The notes under the pieces: model-generated | What the model was told of the DNA's origin: nothing | Database searches by the model: none | The model's input: the letters and a program-made list of their open reading frames with translations, nothing else | Shown: in pieces, positions 29,751 to 31,405 of the stretch | How positions within the stretch are numbered: position 1 is the first letter of the stretch | Layout of the letters: the number at the start of each line of letters is the position of its first letter | Made by a program: the position numbers and the translations under genes | Assembly: GCA_050248955.1 (NCBI GenBank) | Contig: JBFWRK010000030.1 | Coordinates: 1 to 31,405, forward strand | Direction: 5' to 3' | Source: JBFWRK01 sp050248955 | GTDB lineage: Bacteria > Actinomycetota > Acidimicrobiia > Acidimicrobiales > Ilumatobacteraceae | DNA: 31,405 nucleotides

Positions 29751-31405
29751 ATGGACAAGCTGCTCGCGTTCACGATCATCGGCCTCTCGACCGGCGCCAT
29801 CTACGCGGTGGCGGCGAGCGGCCTGGTCGTGACATACACGACCTCAGGGATCTTCAACCTCGCCCATGGTGCGACGGGGATGTTGTCCGCGTTCGTCTAC
29901 TGGCAGTTCCGCTTCGCGTGGAACTGGCCGGCGCCGTTCGCGCTGCTCATGGTGCTCGCCGTCCTCTGCCCGCTGTTCGGCGCGCTGTCCGAGCGGGTGA
30001 TCATGCGCGGCCTGCTCGGCACCAGCGAGGTCGTCCGCCTCTCGGTCACCGTCGGCATGTTCGCGGCGATGCTCGGACTCGCCAACTGGGTGTGGCCGGA
30101 CCAGACCAGCAAGGAAGCGTTCCAGCCGTTCTTCGCAGGCAACACCGTATCGGTGTTCGACTACAACGTCAGCTGGCACAAGCTGATCACGTTCGGGTGC
30201 GCCGTGCTCGTCGCCGTCTTCCTGCGCGTGCTGCTGTTCCGCACCCGCATGGGCGTGGCGATGCGGGCCGTCGTCGACGACAGGAGCCTCTCCGAGCTGA
30301 ACGGCGGGCGCCCCGACCGGGTCGCGATGTTCGCGTGGGCGCTGAGCGCGAGCCTCGCCGGACTCGCCGGAGTGCTGCTCGCGGGCGAGGTGCAGTTGAA
30401 CGTCGAGCCGCTCGTGCTGCTCGTCATCAACGCATACGCAGCTGCGATCTTCGGACGGCTGCGCAACCTCCCGATGACCTTCATCGGCGCCGTGATCATC
30501 GGCTTGGCGGACGCGTACTACCTCGCATACTCCGGAGCGTCATGGTTCCCGACCTCCGCCTTCGGGTTCAGCCTCAGCGGCTTGCGCATCGCGCTCCCGA
30601 CGATCCTGCTGTTCGTCGTGCTGATCGCCATGCCGCACTCCCGCCTCCGCGCCGGTGCCTCACGGCTGCGGGAGGACTCCCGCGTCCCGTCGTGGAGCAC
30701 GGCCGTGCTCGGCGCCGTGCTCCTGGTCGCGTTCACGGTGGCGATCTCGGGGATGCTCACGCGGCAGAACACGTTGTTGCTCATCGACGGCTTCCTCTTC
30801 GCGCTCGCCGCGCTGTCGCTCGTTCCGCTCACGGGGTTCGCCGGACAGGTCTCGCTCGCACCGCTGACGTTCGCCGGGCTCGGCGCGATCGCGATGACGA
30901 AGCTGCCCGGGAACGGCAACGTCCTGGCTCTGATCGGAGCGATGGCGATCGTCGCCATCGTCGGGGCGATCGTCGCGCTGCCCGCGTTGCGGCTGCAGGG
31001 CGTCTACCTCGCGCTCGCCACCGCGGCGTTCGCGATCCTCGTGTCCAAGCTCGTCTTCAACCAGAAGCAGACGTTCCAGACCGGCAGCCTCACGGTTCCG
31101 GCGTTGCGCTTCCCTGGAGGTGACCTCGCCTCGCCGCGAGCGCGCCTGATCGGCCTGTCCGTGTGCTTCTCGGTCCTCGCGCTCTCCGTCGTCGCGCTCC
31201 GACGCAGTCGACTCGGGCGCCGTCTCGTCGCGCTCAAGGACTCGCCCATCGCGGGCGCCACGCTCGGCATCAACCTCACGGCGACGAAGGTGCTCGCGTT
31301 CGGCATCTCGGCGGCGATCGCCGCGAGCTCCGGCGCGCTCGCCGGCAAGGGCGTCGGCCCGAGCGACTTCGACTTCGTGAAGAGCCTGCCGATCGTGCTC
31401 CTCGC
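29751..31405 (+). CDS. Fused LivH-LivM branched-chain-type ABC permease (3' truncated by window)
   Basis: The frame is open from ATG 29751 to the window end (551 residues visible). The first half (about 1-300) is a LivH-type permease starting DKLLAFTIIGLSTGAIYAV, with SGIFNLAHGATGM and an EAA-like loop MRAVVDDRSLSELNG. The second half (about 325 onward) is LivM-type, with LTGFAGQVSLAPLTFAGLGA, LQGVYLALATAAFA and the loop LVALKDSPIAGATLGIN. The usual two genes are therefore one polypeptide, joined through a segment near RLREDSRVPSW (about 305-315). Many hydrophobic helices place it in the cytoplasmic membrane. The ATPase genes (livG, livF) should follow outside the window. Confidence 0.92.
   Translation, partial: MDKLLAFTIIGLSTGAIYAVAASGLVVTYTTSGIFNLAHGATGMLSAFVYWQFRFAWNWPAPFALLMVLAVLCPLFGALSERVIMRGLLGTSEVVRLSVTVGMFAAMLGLANWVWPDQTSKEAFQPFFAGNTVSVFDYNVSWHKLITFGCAVLVAVFLRVLLFRTRMGVAMRAVVDDRSLSELNGGRPDRVAMFAWALSASLAGLAGVLLAGEVQLNVEPLVLLVINAYAAAIFGRLRNLPMTFIGAVIIGLADAYYLAYSGASWFPTSAFGFSLSGLRIALPTILLFVVLIAMPHSRLRAGASRLREDSRVPSWSTAVLGAVLLVAFTVAISGMLTRQNTLLLIDGFLFALAALSLVPLTGFAGQVSLAPLTFAGLGAIAMTKLPGNGNVLALIGAMAIVAIVGAIVALPALRLQGVYLALATAAFAILVSKLVFNQKQTFQTGSLTVPALRFPGGDLASPRARLIGLSVCFSVLALSVVALRRSRLGRRLVALKDSPIAGATLGINLTATKVLAFGISAAIAASSGALAGKGVGPSDFDFVKSLPIVLL

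Overview
The window is about 31.4 kb of GC-rich DNA with dense, head-to-tail or 1-4 bp overlapping genes, frequent GTG starts, TetR-controlled acyl-CoA catabolism genes and apparently leaderless promoters. This fits a high-GC actinobacterium. The mix of many FadE/FadD/SDR/thiolase-like genes and a Thr/Glu-linker lipoprotein suggests an environmental group such as Acidimicrobiia; that assignment is inference, since no rRNA or marker phylogeny is present.

Layout, left to right. 1-247: window edge, possibly the first codons of a leftward gene. 248-1979 (minus): a FadA5-like thiolase followed by a GNAT acetyltransferase. 2068-4134 (plus): a PAS-GGDEF-EAL cyclic-di-GMP protein. 4144-5822 (minus): a DUF35/OB-fold zinc-ribbon protein and a thiolase-like enzyme. 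5887-6240: a small unknown protein. 6319-8434: two acyl-CoA dehydrogenase subunits. 8591-11793: an amidohydrolase, a FadD3-like CoA ligase and an ArfB-type release factor. 11794-12464: a repeat-rich, gene-free gap. 12465-16798: alcohol dehydrogenase, CoA ligase and two SDRs. 16842-17483: a TetR regulator. 17517-18407 (minus): a third SDR. 18492-23192: a VOC protein, a cyclase-family hydrolase and a single-chain biotin-dependent acyl-CoA carboxylase. 23205-24845 (minus): a PAS-PAS-GGDEF protein. 24942-28157 (minus): two DUF35/OB-fold proteins and two catalytically divergent thiolase-like proteins. 28258 to the right edge: a lipoprotein substrate-binding protein and a fused LivH-LivM permease that runs off the window.

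The main discovery is a repeated 15-bp palindrome, consensus CTGACGGNCCGTCAG. It occurs seven times (5816, 6281, 8554, 12427, 16795, 18431, 28189), always just upstream of a catabolic or transport operon or of the TetR gene itself. It is not seen in front of the cyclic-di-GMP genes or the 1979 thiolase gene. I read this as one local regulon controlled by the TetR at 16842. It ties uptake (SBP and LivHM), CoA activation (two ligases), dehydrogenation (heteromeric FadE pair), oxidation (alcohol dehydrogenase, three SDRs), hydrolysis (amidohydrolase, cyclase), carboxylation (LCC-type carboxylase) and chain cleavage (DUF35 with thiolase-like proteins) into one system for an unidentified substrate. 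That substrate is probably a branched or cyclic carboxylic acid, such as a steroid- or terpenoid-derived compound.

Several genes, both in and outside this regulon, have a TANNNT -10 box about 6-8 nt before a GTG/ATG start and no Shine-Dalgarno sequence, which implies leaderless transcripts. All functional names rest on motifs and family resemblance read by eye; no database search was run.
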